NCBI GenBank assembly: GCA_930367215.1 | Contig: OV884056.1 | Coordinates: forward strand, 88,175,285 to 88,239,284 | Reading direction: 5' to 3' | Length of the DNA: 64,000 nucleotides | From: Pollenia angustigena | Lineage: Eukaryota > Arthropoda > Insecta > Diptera > Polleniidae | Shown here: piece by piece, positions 20,076-31,085 of the stretch | Layout of the letters: each line of letters begins with the position of its first letter | Position numbering within the stretch: position 1 is the first letter of the stretch | Position numbers and translations under genes: made by a program | Notes under the pieces: generated by a model | What the model was told of the DNA's origin: nothing | Databases searched by the model: none | The model's input: the letters and a program-made list of their open reading frames with translations, nothing else

Positions 20076-20312
20076 CAAGGTATATTTATAGCAGGTAGTC
20101 TCGGAAAGCCAGCTGGTTATTTTTTATTTGCTTGTTTTGTGATACAAACTGTCAAATGTTGTATAGTAAACAAGTAAACAAGGTTTTTTGTCTCTTTTCA
20201 ACCCATTTGCTGTTTCACAGTTCGTATCACAAAACAACAATAAAAAGCCCTGTTGTTTGTTTTATTGCACAATTGTTGTAATTTCGCGGCTACCTGCTAT
20301 AAATATACCTTG
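20076..20312. mobile_element. MITE of 237 bp with perfect 23-bp TIRs
   Basis: The terminal inverted repeats begin CAAGGTATATTTATAGCAGG and are perfect. An inner inverted pair (GTGATACAAACTG / CAGTTCGTATCAC) gives it a nearly fully foldable structure. Confidence 0.85.
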
Positions 20313-20465
20313 GGCAAGCTCGTATCAATTTTTAAAAGTATGAGTGTATTGGTAAAAAAGTGTGAGTGTATTAAAACTTGATAGGCAAAACTTGATCGTG
20401 TAACCCTCAAGTTACAAAAATGCATGAAATTGAATGAAAGTATGGTAGCATTGTTAGGAGAATAA

Positions 20466-20862
20466 TACCATGTTCACACGGACAGCAATATTCATGTTTC
20501 GCTCTCTTATTCCTGTTTCGCTCCCCAAACATGATTGAAACGTCTTGTTTCCCCATACAAAATTTTGAGAGCGAAACAGGTCGTTTCATTTTGAAACAGG
20601 CTGCGAAACAGGAAAAATGTATTATCATCTCCAATTTTGATAACATTTATCGTTAGTTTATCTGAACAAAAATAAAATAAAAATTGATGTTTAATAAAAT
20701 AAAGTGATAAATATATTTACTTTTTTATCTATTTAAAAAAAAAAAAAAACACTAACAACACAAAAAAAAAATGTCAAAATGAAACAAGAATGAATCGTGT
20801 GAACAGCATGTTTGGCAAACTAGAGTGAAACAAGTGGTTTATAACGTCGTATGAACATAGCA
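20466..20862. mobile_element. PIF/Harbinger-like MITE, 397 bp, TAA duplication
   Basis: TACCATGTTCACACGG and its partner CGTATGAACATAGCA form the ends. TAA flanks both sides, and the uninterrupted paralog GAGAATAAGTGTC is at 18692-18704. The TWA target fits PIF/Harbinger. The interior repeats GAAACAGG / TTTCGCTC motifs. Confidence 0.85.
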
Positions 20863-21099
20863 TAAGTGTCTATATGTGAGAGCCAATGTGACCCTTTTAG
20901 CATTTTCACTGCTAAATTTAGCATTATTTATTTTGATTTAGCAGCGAATTTTTCAAATAGCATTTAGCATTATTTTCAGCATTTTTGTAACATTTTTTTA
21001 GCATTATTTAGCATTTTTTAATCTTAAAAATTTTATATGTATATTGCTATTTCACAATATAACTTATCACTTCAGTCAATCTCTATAAATGTATTTTGT

Positions 21100-21560
21100 C
21101 ATTTATATCGCAACAAAATCTAGTACATCATAGTTTTATAAGACAAGAAATAACATTATAAAATTTCGTGAAAATCGGCCTATAATTTACCATATGCCCC
21201 ATATAAACCCTACTCCCGGAAAACAGTTTAGTTCTCCTAAAGTCGTAAAAAATAATGCTATCATAACAAAATTTGGTACAACACAGTTTTATAAAACTAG
21301 AAATTAGGCTGTCAAATTTCGTGAAGAGCGGTTCATTATTTACCATAGGCCCTATATAAACCCTACTACCGGTAAACAGTTAAGTACGCCTAAAACCGTA
21401 CAAAATAATCAGAATAAAAAAAAAATAAAATACTTCACAGTTTTATAGGACTAGAAATGACACTGTGAAATTTCGTGATGATCGGTCCATAATGTAATAT
21501 AGGCCCCATATAAAGCCCACTCTGGTAAAATAATTAAATACGCCTAAAACCGTAGCAGAT
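21100..21560. repeat. Mini-me/DINE-like tandem segment
   Basis: About three ~150-160-bp units contain TTTCGTGAAGATCGGTCCAT-like text, CCCCATATAAACCCTACTCC, AACAGTTAAGTACGCCTAAA and TAGTTTTATA. Comparable units lie at 43840-44140 in the Helitron-like element. Confidence 0.7.
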
Positions 21561-21595
21561 ATTGCGGTAAACTTTCTTCCAACTTAGCTTCATAT

Positions 21596-21640
21596 GGCCA
21601 GAAATAGTAGTAATAGTAATAGTAGTAATAGTAAACATAT
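21596..21640. repeat. (TAGTAA)n microsatellite
   Basis: About six imperfect copies of TAGTAA/TAGTAG. No other function is seen. Confidence 0.7.
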
Positions 21641-21889
21641 TAACCCTAAGGTAGCCAACAAATTAGGTCAAACTATTGGTAATTGTGGTTGTGCCATGTT
21701 GTTAAACACAACTTTTTTTTTAATTCAGAAAAAAGTGTTTTTTTTTTTAATATTTAATCCGAAAGAAATTATCATTGCACAAAAACTATCAGCGATAATG
21801 ACCTGCTTGCTTTTTTGCTAGGTTGGTAGTCTTGTTATCTTTAAAAAGGCAATATTTGCGACTGTTGTGTCATTTATATTTGAGATGTT

Positions 21890-22742
21890 AGGACATATTT
21901 TCTAAACTACTATATTTTTGTCAAATTTCAACTTTAGTAGAATAGAACTTTTGCGGATCAAAAGGGATTAAGAAGGTAAAACCACTCATAGAAAGGTGAA
22001 AGTGTTTTCTTTACCCCTGTATATACTTTTGTACCCGTTTGGATCCGTCTGTTTAACACTTTTTTAATTTTAATGAAATTACTCAAAAATAAATTCTAAA
22101 CTACCATATTTTGATTAAGAAGGTGAAACCACTGATAGAAAGGTGAAAGTGTTTTCTTTAACCCTGTATATACTCTTGTAATCGCTTGGACCCGTCTGTT
22201 TAACACTTTTTTAATTTTAATGAAATTACTCCAAAAAAAATTTCAAAACTATGTACTATATTTTTGTCAAATTTCAACTTAGTAGAATAGAACTTTTGCG
22301 CATCAAAAGGGATTAAGAAGATAAAACAGCTCATAGAAAGGTGAAAATGTTTTCTTTACCCCTGTATATACTTTTGTACCCGTTTGGATCCGTCTGTTTA
22401 ACACTTTTTTAATTTTAATGAAATTACTCAAAAAAAAATTTCTAAACTACTATTTTTTTGTCAAATTTCAACTTTAGTAGAATAGAACTTTTGCGCATCA
22501 AAAGGGATTAAGAAGGTGAAACCACTGATAGAAAGGTGAAAGTGTTTTCTTTACCCCTGTACATACTTTTGTACCCGTTTTGATCCGTCTGTTTAACACT
22601 TTTTTAATTTTAATGAAATTACTCAAAAAAAATTTCAAAACTATGTACTATAGTTTTGTCAAATTTCAACTTTAGTAGAATAGAACTTTTGCGGATCAAA
22701 AGGGATTAAGAAGGTAAAACCACTTGTAGAAAGGTGAAAGTG
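21890..22742. repeat. Satellite, ~197-bp units, left block
   Basis: Just over four units share TTTGGATCCGTCTGTTTAAC, TTTTTAATTTTAATGAAATT, GTAGAATAGAACTTTTGCG and GATTAAGAAGGT. The unit length is 195-200 bp except for one of ~148 bp. The array resumes at 27258 after the Loa LINE. Confidence 0.85.
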
Positions 22743-22752
22743 TAAAGGGCCG

Positions 22753-23550
22753 GTGGCGTCGTCAACCTGCCGTGGAGAGATAGAGAAAGGAGTGGTTGCC
22801 CCGGTGACCAAAGCGCTCATGTCTTCGGAACGAGCTGTGGAGGATAAGGGGGCGATACCCAAGAAAGGAAGCAAAGTGGCTAAGGCAGCGAACACGGGGA
22901 AGAAGGCTGGTAATCATCCGTCCGATTCCTCTAGTGGCTCTCGTAAGGGGGTCATTAGGGGAAAAGGCGCGGGTAGGAACGGGCCTTCGAAACCAGTCGT
23001 ACCGAAGTCACCGAGTACAGTGAAGAGGGCTGGTACATCTCCGGCTGAAGCTCCTAATGGCTCTAATAAGGAGACCATTAAGAGGGTCAGATCTGGGGAT
23101 GATCAGCTTTCTTCATCGAATAAAAGAATGAAGAAGTCGACGACCCTGGAGGGTCATCTGCAGGTGGCTGTCATAGATCGGAATGATCCGGATGGGAGGA
23201 TCAGTGCCGAGCTATGACAGCTAGTAGAGGCTAGGCTTATAGACGAGCTGGCAGTTTTCAAAGGCAAAGAGGAGGACGTATCCTTCAATGGTGCGGACTG
23301 GGTTAAAGGAGTCAAGGTTGTCAACTGTGGTAACAAGAATTCATTGGAATTCTTAAGAACCACAATTGGCCAATGCGGCGACATTAACCCGGGGGCAAGG
23401 TTTGAAGTCATACAAGCCTCCGATTTGCCAATAAGGTCCATAGTGACAGTATGGATTCCACCTCCCGTACGCACGGTGGAAACTATACTGGCAGTATTGG
23501 GCAACCCAAATAGTAGGCTTCTTACTGACCAATGGACCAGTAAGGTCCAG
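22753..23550 (+). pseudogene. LINE ORF1 (basic N-terminus, DUF4780-like C-terminus), stop in frame
   Basis: The first part (155 codons to a TGA at ~23215) is Lys/Ser/Gly-rich and very basic, as expected for a nucleic-acid-binding ORF1. The frame continues after the TGA with LVEARLIDELAVFKG, EDVSFNGADWVKGVKVVNCG, NPGARFEVIQASDLP and VTVWIPPP to a stop at ~23551. This resembles the DUF4780 domain found in ORF1 of some insect LINEs. One nonsense mutation separates the parts. Confidence 0.75.
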
Positions 23551-23708
23551 TAAGGCTAGTGACCTCACTGGTGTGTAAGGGGAATACCGGCTAGGACTTC
23601 CGTTTCGCAGTCGATCGGAAGTCCATGGAATTCTTGGAGGAGGTGGGGGGGGGGGGGGGGAGTTTGTTAGGTTCTGTTTAGGTAACGTCAGGTTTCGGTA
23701 TCCGAAGC

Positions 23709-26700
23709 ATGACAGGACCAAGGAGGCTGTTAGCGGTGCAAATAAACCTGCACCATTGTGAATCAGCCTCAGCCGAACTTGTAACCTTCCTCTCCAGCAC
23801 TCGGACAGACGTAGCCCTTATCCAAGAACCTTGGATAAATAAAAATAAGGTTTGCGGTTTAAGGGTTGCGGGATACACTCTGTTGGTCCCGTCCACAGAG
23901 GAAAAGGTAAGAACGTGTATACTAGCGAGGAATGAATTGAATTTTCTCATATCTCATTCTTTCAGGTGCGGTGACTTGACCGTAATAAATGAAGAGGCCA
24001 AAGGGAAGCGTACGCTTACCCTGGCCTCGGTGTATATGCCATACTAGGGGTTGGACCCACCGGGCACAGAGGTGCGGCAACTGACGGCATATGCAAGGAG
24101 GAGAGGTGCAATCCTTGTATTGGGCTGCGATGCCAATGCTCATCACAGCCAATGGGGGAGTGCCGATATTAACAAAAGAGGTGAGTTAATGTTTGATTTT
24201 ATAACTACTAACAATCTTATTATCTGTAATATGGGTAACACGCCGACGTTCAGAAATAAAGATAGGCAGGCAGTGATAGATCTGACATTAGTAAACCGTG
24301 ACGAGCAAATTGTTGTTGATTGGAGGGTGGCAACGGACTGTACTTTTTCAGACCATAGTCGTATTACCTTCACATTGAATTTTGACCTACCTAGGGCTGC
24401 TCCGTTCAGGAACCCGAGGGGGACAAAATGGGACTCCTTCAAGGAAGGGGTCCGAACTTGGTTGGCGCAACAGGCCTTGGGCGACTTGCTGCCGACGGAT
24501 CTGGAGGGGGCGGTGAGCAGTCCTGCCCGGTTACGTTTCCGGGTAGGCGAAAACAGCCTAAATGGTGGACCAGGGAACTTCATGTTCAAAGGTCTACGGT
24601 GAGGAGACTGTTTAAAAGGGCCAAGCTTACGAGAGCACCAGATGATTGGAACAATTACAGGGTGCAGTTCAACAGGTATAAGGCGGATCTGAAAAGAGCA
24701 AAGCGACAATCATGGATGCAATTTTGTGCGTCCATCGATAATGTCAACGAGTTGTCAAGATTCCGACGGATTTTATCTAAGGACCCTCAGGCCCTGGGTT
24801 ACATCCAAAGGAATGACGGCTCATGGACTGAGTCTAGCTCTGAGACCCTAACCTTACTTATGGAGACGCACTTTTCCGGGTGCAGGGAAACCGGTGGTAT
24901 GGCAGACGGTCAGTGGGACGTCATGTCCATGACATCGGATCATACTTCCGCTTGCGTCGAGGAAATGGTCACAAGGGAGAAGCTGGCGTGGGCGGTCAAT
25001 ACTTTCGACCCATATAAATCACCGGGTCCGGATGGCATTTTTCCGGCCATGCTTTGCAACATCCCGGACGATGCATCATTTCTGCTGGTGGATATATTCA
25101 GGAAATGCCTCAGTAGGAGGTATCTGCCTAGGGGGTGGAGAGAGGTCGGGTGATTTTCATACCCAAGGCTGGTAAAGCGGGCCACTCGAAACCGGGGGAT
25201 TTTAGACCTATTAGTCTGTCTTCATTCCTGTTGAAGACTCTCGAGAGACTAGTAGATTTCTATCTCAGAGGTAATATTGAGACCCGCCTTATTAGCAACG
25301 CTCAACACGCCTACCTGAAGGGTAAATCTGTTGAGAGTGCGTTACATGAGGAGACCCGCCTTATTAGCAACGCTCAACACGCCTACCTGAAGGGTAAATC
25401 TGTTGAGAGTGCGTTACATGAGGTGGTGGGTTGTATTGAGCACGGTCTGAGGAATAAGGAATATACTCTCGCCGCGTTTTTGGATATAGAAGGAGCCTTT
25501 AATAACATTAGGATTGAGGCGATTAGAGATTCATTGATGGAGCTGGGAGTTAAGGACTTTCTGGTGGAGTGGATAGTCTGCATGCTTAGCAGTAGGATTT
25601 TAAACTCGAGCCTTGGGGATCAGGTGATAAGGAGGAGGGTTACCAGGGGGACACCACAGGGGGGGGTTCTATCGCCTCTACTGTGGTTGCTTGCGGTCAA
25701 CGGGATTCTCAGGTCATTTGATTCCATGGGCAGGAAAGTTGTTGCCTTTGCGGATGACATAGTTCTGCTGGTCAAGGGAAAATTTCTGTTCACGATCGGG
25801 GAAATTATGCAGGTGATGTTGGGTGAACTCTCGGCATGGGCAAAGGACAGGGGGCTGTGTGTTAACCCTGTGAATACTGAGCTGGTGCTATTTACCAAAA
25901 GGTACAGGATAGAGGGATTAAGAGGGCCAGTGTTAGATGGTGTCGAGTTGCCTCTATCGGACGGTGCAAAATACTTGGGTAACTTTCTGGACTGCAAACT
26001 GTCTTGGAAGAGAAATACTCAGGAGAGGATGAGAAGGGGACTCAATGCCTACTACACATGCAGGAACTCCATCGGTAAGAACTGGAGGTCTGAGGCCTGA
26101 TATGGTAAATTGGATTTACACATCGGTGGTTAGGCCTATACTTACCTATGGGTGCACTGTTTGGAGGGGCGCGTTGAGTGTGGATAGCTATAGGAAGATG
26201 CTTAGCAAGGTTCAAAGGAGTGCATCTCTGGGCATCACGGGTGCAAGGAGCAGCACTCCACAGACAGCGCTGGACATCCTACTATATCTATCCCCTATCG
26301 AGCATTATGTGAGGAGTGTGGCTGCTAGGAACTTACTTAGACTTTACGAGTCTTCCTTAGTTAGACCTAGGCGGGATGATCACACGAGAATTTTGTACGA
26401 GGTGGGTCTGCTTGATCGGGGTACTATTCTTGAGAGAATTTCGGATCATAGGACTACGACTCTGGACTTCGGTGTTACACCACCGGTGGAATTCCCGGTT
26501 AGGGAAATCTGGAGTGGATCCAATAAACTGTTTGAGGGGTGGGCAGTATTTACGGATGGATCCAAGATGGAAGCCGGCACTGGTGCCGGTGTATATATCG
26601 CGGACACCGAGGTAAAAAGGTCACTCAGACTCCCTGATGAGTGCAGTGTCTTCCAGGCTGAGATCCTAGCGATCTGGAGGGCGACGGAGGTGATACTGGA

Positions 26701-27257
26701 TCACATCGTGGGTGGATCTGAGGTGACAATTTACATCGATAGTCAGGCGGCGCTTCGGGCATTGAAGAACTATATGGTGCGATCATGCCTGGTCGCGCGG
26801 TGTAGGAACGCTCTTAGGGAACTCATGGGGGCATTCAACGTGAGGCTCTGTTGGGTACCAGGACAATGCATGGTTGATGGGAATGAGGTGGCGGACGAAC
26901 TCGCGAGAGGGGGTTCGAGCCTCGACTTAGTGGTAAGGGACAGGGGGGTAAAGCCCCCCCTATGTTATTACTATGGGGTGATACGGGAGAAATTCCGTGA
27001 TGACGTTGACCGATCCTGGAGGGACAGAATGGATTGCAGGGTGTCTAGGGCACTATGGCCCAGATTGGACGCGGGGGCAACCAGGGTTCTACTGGGATTG
27101 GATAGGTGTAGTCTTAGAACACTTATAGGGTTCTTGACGGGTCATTGTCCTGTCAAGGCTTTTGCGGGCAGACGGGACAACGCCATACCGGACTTCTGCA
27201 GGTTATGCGAGGATTCGGAGGAGTTAGAGACGATCGAGCATGTTCTGTGCCATTGTC
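23709..27257 (+). pseudogene. LINE ORF2 (endonuclease-RT-RNase H), decayed
   Basis: Domains in order: EEP endonuclease 23709-24400 (LIQEPW, LGCDANAHHSQWGS, DHSRITFTL), with an in-frame TAG at ~24046; a linker; RT 24990-25900 (YKSPGPDGIFP, FRPISLSSFLLK, AAFLDIEGAFNN, GTPQGGVLSPLLW, AFADDIVLL); RNase H 26530-26930 with the acidic residues in TDGSKM, FQAEILAIW, YIDSQAAL and NEVADELAR; then a terminal CRLCEDSEE...HVLCHC motif. Frame changes occur near 24500-24600, 25140 and 26060. A 72-bp exact tandem duplication lies in the RT at 25279-25422. The frame ends prematurely in satellite. Confidence 0.88.
25279..25422 (+). repeat. Exact 72-bp tandem duplication in the RT domain
   Basis: 25279-25350 and 25351-25422 read the same, adding 24 residues (the unit starts ETRLISNAQHAYLKGKS) in frame to the region before the first catalytic aspartate. 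Confidence 0.95.
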
Positions 27258-27430
27258 CTTTGTATCCGTTTGGATCCGTCTGTTTAACACTTTTTTAATT
27301 TTAATGAAACTACTAAAAAAAAAATTTCTAAACTACTATATTTTTTTTCAAATTTCAACGGGATTCAAAAGGGATTAAGAAGGTAAAACCACTGATAGAA
27401 AGGTAATTTTAATGAAATTACTCAAAAAAA
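27258..27430. repeat. Satellite, right block
   Basis: It resumes with TTTGGATCCGTCTGTTTAAC and ends after GATTAAGAAGGTAAAACCAC with a shortened unit. This is the right flank of the LINE. Confidence 0.85.
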
Positions 27431-27845
27431 AAAAATTTATTTTTGAAATAATTTTTTTACAATTTCTTTTTTTATTCCGCAAAAATTTTTGCAGAAGTAA
27501 CAGAAATCATGTGCTATTGTCTTCAAAAAAATTTTATGATTTAGGAAAAATTGATTGTGATCGAACATAATACAGCTAGTACATGTTCAAAATTTTATTA
27601 ATGTTACACAATCAGAATAACGTATAGCTACCCTGATTCATCCTTATCCGTTACACTACGTTCACACTAGCGTATTCTATAGTAGAATAAAGAGCTTAGA
27701 CGCGCGTTTACGCTAAACAGGTATATTGTGAATCCCACCTTAGAAGGGTTTTTAAATTTTGTTGGGTCTTTTTATTTTATCTGTTTTTATGACTCTAATA
27801 ATATTTCATGACCCTATAGCTATAGATATATAAAACAGTTATGAT

Positions 27846-28440
27846 ATGGATTTCGGATCTTCAGGATCAATAAGAAACAACGAAACCAACAAAGAGTTAG
27901 GAAGTTCAAAAAGGAAACATGTTCAAGATGAATATCGCAAATTTGGCTTGATTATAGATCAGCCGAAACAAGGGTCAGGCAATACAAATGATGGCAATAC
28001 GGCAAGAAGATTCTTTTCAGATCCAGAAACAGCATCTGAAATAACAGGTGTTGATTTTAACCTCATTTTTAGATTTAAATCCTAGAAGTACTTGCGTGCA
28101 AGGAAGAAATTGACTCTAGAAAATTTGGAGATTTTGCTAAGTAAACTGCAAAAATATAAACAACCAAGTACCCATGGAGAAATATGTCTGCTAATTTCAT
28201 TAAATATCAGTTGGTGCCACTTGTGGATTTATCAGAGGAAGCTCAGAAAAAAAGGAATAAGAATTGAAGATTTTATAGAGAGCACAATACTAGAAATATT
28301 TCACGAATTTCCACTAATGAAGATATATTTAATATATTATTGGCAACGTCAGATCCGTTCATCTCCAGTATTCGAAATCAATGAAAAGTGGAACATCGGG
28401 ATTTAGATGAAGAAGTCAAAAAACTACTAAAGAACAGAAA
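27846..28440 (+). pseudogene. Decayed transposon-type protein of unknown class
   Basis: Pieces in shifting frames read QDEYRKFGLIIDQPKQGSGN, TNDGNTARRFFSDPETASEI and LACKEEIDSRKFGDFAK, then VPLVDLSEEAQKKRNK and ISRISTNEDIFNILLATSDP. I recognise these as the C-terminal part of a repeat-encoded protein common in arthropod genomes (NDGNTARRFF, SEEAQxxRNK and TNEDIF..LL..SDP motifs), but I cannot name its class. At least three frameshifts/stops. Confidence 0.6.
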
Positions 28441-28980
28441 TAACACGGAACAGAATATCGAATATTTGCAATCAATCATTCAATTAAATGTTCAATAATT
28501 ATAATTCATTAGATCTAAGACAGACATTGTATTAGTTAAAAATAATAATAAACAGAAACTCACATTGTTACAAAAGCTATTAAAATCTATTGCTGCTATT
28601 ATTTGCAAAAGGTTTTTTTTTATCCACATATGTATGAAATGTTTTAATAAATAAATAAATAAGTGTAAACAAATTTGAAAGCAAAAATTTTTTTATTTTT
28701 CAGCAATAGTACCAAAATTTCCAGTGGATTTTACTATTTTTTTTAATGTTAAAATTTTTTTTATAGTGTAAACATTTAATTTTTTGAGTGTCCCATTATT
28801 ACAAAAAATGTTAATGATTATTATTTAAATCTAAAAATTACATTTTTAAATAATTAAAAGAAATAAAAAAAACATATTGCGCGCTAAAGTAAAAAAAAAA
28901 TCTAAAGTTCCACTTTGCCCTTAAATTCCGCAATAACTACTCAACCGATTTTAATGAAATTTAAAGTGCAGAAAGTTTAA

Positions 28981-29629
28981 TGGTGTTTTCTTTTCTGACA
29001 ATAATGTTCCATATATGCTACCATTCGTGCTGGTTTTTGTTCCATTCTAAAAATATATGCAAAAATGTAAGAAGTTGTCGTTTTCCTTTCTAAACATGTT
29101 GCAACAATAAATTGCAAATTTGTTCCATTTCTTTCCCGCAGTTATAACTGAGTGTGAGATAATACCCTTTTTTGCATCTGCGTTAAGTACTTTTTTATGC
29201 AAGCAAGTATTTTTTTTTTCTTGTGTTTGCGGACAATTTGCGTTATATTGTGATTTTTAGTTATATTGGGATTGATATAAAAACTTTTTGTTTTTCGTTT
29301 GTTTAACTTTTATTATATTTTTTTTGTCGCAAAATGTTTAACAACAGCTGACATTAATTATTGAAAATCAGTGCTGATAACGCTTATTGGAATTGTAAGA
29401 AAATTTTATGTTGAAAATTGCTACAAGCGTGGTGAATATCGCTTTTAGTACAAACTTTGCATTCAATATTTAACACGCTAAATACACATTTGTGTTGAGT
29501 GTAAAACGTAGCAATTATTTTGTTCCATTGTAGTTTAGAAAAATCTATCACTTTGTAAGGGTTCGTGTAACCTAACAAATATATTACGCAACTATAATGC
29601 ATCATTATTTTTTAGAAAAGAAAACACCA
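28981..29629. mobile_element. PIF/Harbinger-like MITE, 649 bp, TAA duplication
   Basis: TGGTGTTTTCTTTTCT and AGAAAAGAAAACACCA are perfect 16-bp termini. TAA lies on both sides. It shares most of its length with 31086-32043. The 3-bp TWA target and the related ends at 41761-41869 support PIF/Harbinger. Confidence 0.88.
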
Positions 29630-29679
29630 TAAGTTACAGATTTTTGGTCAATGAAAAACGATTTTCAGCCACTGTGTGT

Positions 29680-29735
29680 CGGTGGAGGGTATCAAAGATT
29701 CGGCACAGCCGAATATAGCACTCTAATTTGTTTCT
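29680..29735 (+). mobile_element. 3' end of a Helitron-like mini-me/DINE element
   Basis: TCGGTGGAGGGTATCAAAGA is followed by the hairpin ATTCGGCACAGCCGAAT, then ATAGCACT and CTAA before TT. This is the 3' hairpin and CTRR end of Helitron-type elements. It is followed by AT-rich DNA and the right hAT end. Confidence 0.75.
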
Positions 29736-30396
29736 TTTACTTTTCTTGTAAAACCAAAAAGCCCAACCATAATATGCATAGCCTTGCTTAACCACTGTTA
29801 AAAATTAACAAAAAGTCTCTCAAATGTATTTAAAAAAACAAAAACAAAATCAAAAAACATTTGATTCCGTACGGAATGTGCGATCAGTTTCGCACTTTGC
29901 TTAAGCAAATGACAGTTTCATAAAACTAAACAAAAATATTCTTTAAGTTCAATATGGTTTGCATCATATGATTTACATGTATTCGCACATTTGCCTAAGC
30001 CAACTTACGCACATTATGGTTGCGCCATACCAGTTTTTTTTGACAGTTGACAATGTTGCATATTTTGCAAATTGTAGGGTAGGGCTTTAAGCGTTTATCA
30101 TGTATTTTTTTGAAGATAGGAACTTTTGTTTTTTTGGTTAAAAAACCGCTAACTTATGTCAAACTACTGAATGGTTTTTATTAAATAAATCTATGTATGT
30201 GTATAATTTATTTTTATATAAACTTCATTTTATTTTAAAGAAATATAATATTTTCAGGTAAATTGATGTATAATTCATTCATTAAAATGATACAATTATT
30301 TAAGAAAATTTAGCATTTTCAAATTTTATTTTTAGCATTGTTTTAATCCCCATTTAGCATCCAATTTTTTTTAATTGTGGTCACACTGGTGAGAGC

Positions 30397-31085
30397 GCTA
30401 GAAAAAACGTCCTCAAAATAAAATTGATTTTATTTCACGACCGCATTCTCTGGCAAAATGTTATGTCAAATTGTATGGAAAAACTCAGTTCTGTTTGAAT
30501 ATAACTTTAATAAAATAATGAAATACCGTTTTTGAATCTGGCGAAATGCCTGAGGTCTAACCACCGCAAACTATCGTATTTTTTCATTTTTCGATATCAA
30601 GTGTCATGATACCAAAATAAAAAGTTTCGATCAGTTATGCTCAATATTGTTTTTAATTAGTGTTTTTTCGATCTTAAACCCAATTTCTTGTTGTGGCTCA
30701 CCTGTTATGGCAGCTAATAATTGATAACGATATCTGTGATTCAGCACAGAAATACTGCTTGGGGGCATTTTTTTTTGCAAAAAAAAGTAATTTCTCTCGT
30801 TTAAATTTAATACTGTCCACTTTTAAATAAAATCGTTGAATGATTTAAATATTTCAAAATTATTTTCACACTTGAGAGTGACATTAAGTTTTATCTAAAT
30901 TTTTTAGGTCATAAAATTATGTTCTACTAAAAAATTTTTTTAAGAAAAGAAAATTACACAAGATTAGATATACTAAGAGACATTTAAGCATACATCGAAC
31001 TCAAATTTTATTTTCTGTAAATTAAAAACCAAAATAAATTTTCTTCTTCCGCAAATGGTACGTGAAGTGAAGAGTTATCTTATCT
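30397..31085. other. AT-rich DNA without a recognised feature
   Basis: The first ~30 bp complete the duplicated locus of 18545-18757. The rest shows no gene, TIR or tandem repeat that I can support. Confidence 0.4.

Larger units (their letters stand above)
19065..20411. mobile_element. H element, copy A, with two MITEs inside
   Basis: CTTACAGCCACACGTTCAA at the left and TTGATCGTGTAACCCTCAAG-type sequence at the right are inverted termini. TTAC flanks both sides. The paralogous empty site is at about 18650 (CTTTAC followed directly by AAAATG). The core is only ~345 bp; two MITEs (19109-19870 and 20076-20312) make up the rest. Copy B is at 58381-59597. Confidence 0.85.
22743..27257 (+). mobile_element. 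Loa-clade LINE inserted in satellite, 3' end missing
   Basis: GC-rich coding DNA (roughly half GC) replaces part of a satellite unit: the left flank stops after GAAAGTG and the right flank restarts at TTTGTATCCGTTTGG. It carries a basic ORF1 with a DUF4780-like end, then endonuclease, reverse transcriptase and RNase H. That order, with an RNase H, suggests the Loa clade. ORF2 is cut off just after its terminal cysteine-rich motif, and there is no 3' UTR or poly(A). About 24 bp of satellite are missing at the junction. Confidence 0.85.
20884..30388. mobile_element. hAT-bounded composite, 9.5 kb
   Basis: The ends CAATGTGACC (left) and GGTCACACTG (right) are inverted. GTGAGAGC is repeated directly on both sides (20876-20883 and 30389-30396), an 8-bp duplication typical of hAT. 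The intact paralog at ~18711-18718 reads GTGAGAAC followed directly by the right flank, so it serves as the empty site. Both ends are rich in TTTAGCATT motifs. The interior contains mini-me-like repeats, a ~197-bp satellite, a Loa LINE, a coding remnant, a PIF-like MITE and a Helitron end. No hAT transposase was recognised. Confidence 0.85.

Noticed and set aside
24143..24709. 188-codon minus-strand ORF
   Set aside because: Antisense to the LINE ORF2 endonuclease region; no domain recognised. The GC-rich sense frame explains its length.
27690..27850. Promoter region for the ORF starting at 27846
   Set aside because: The downstream frame is a frameshifted transposon remnant, so promoter calls there are not meaningful.
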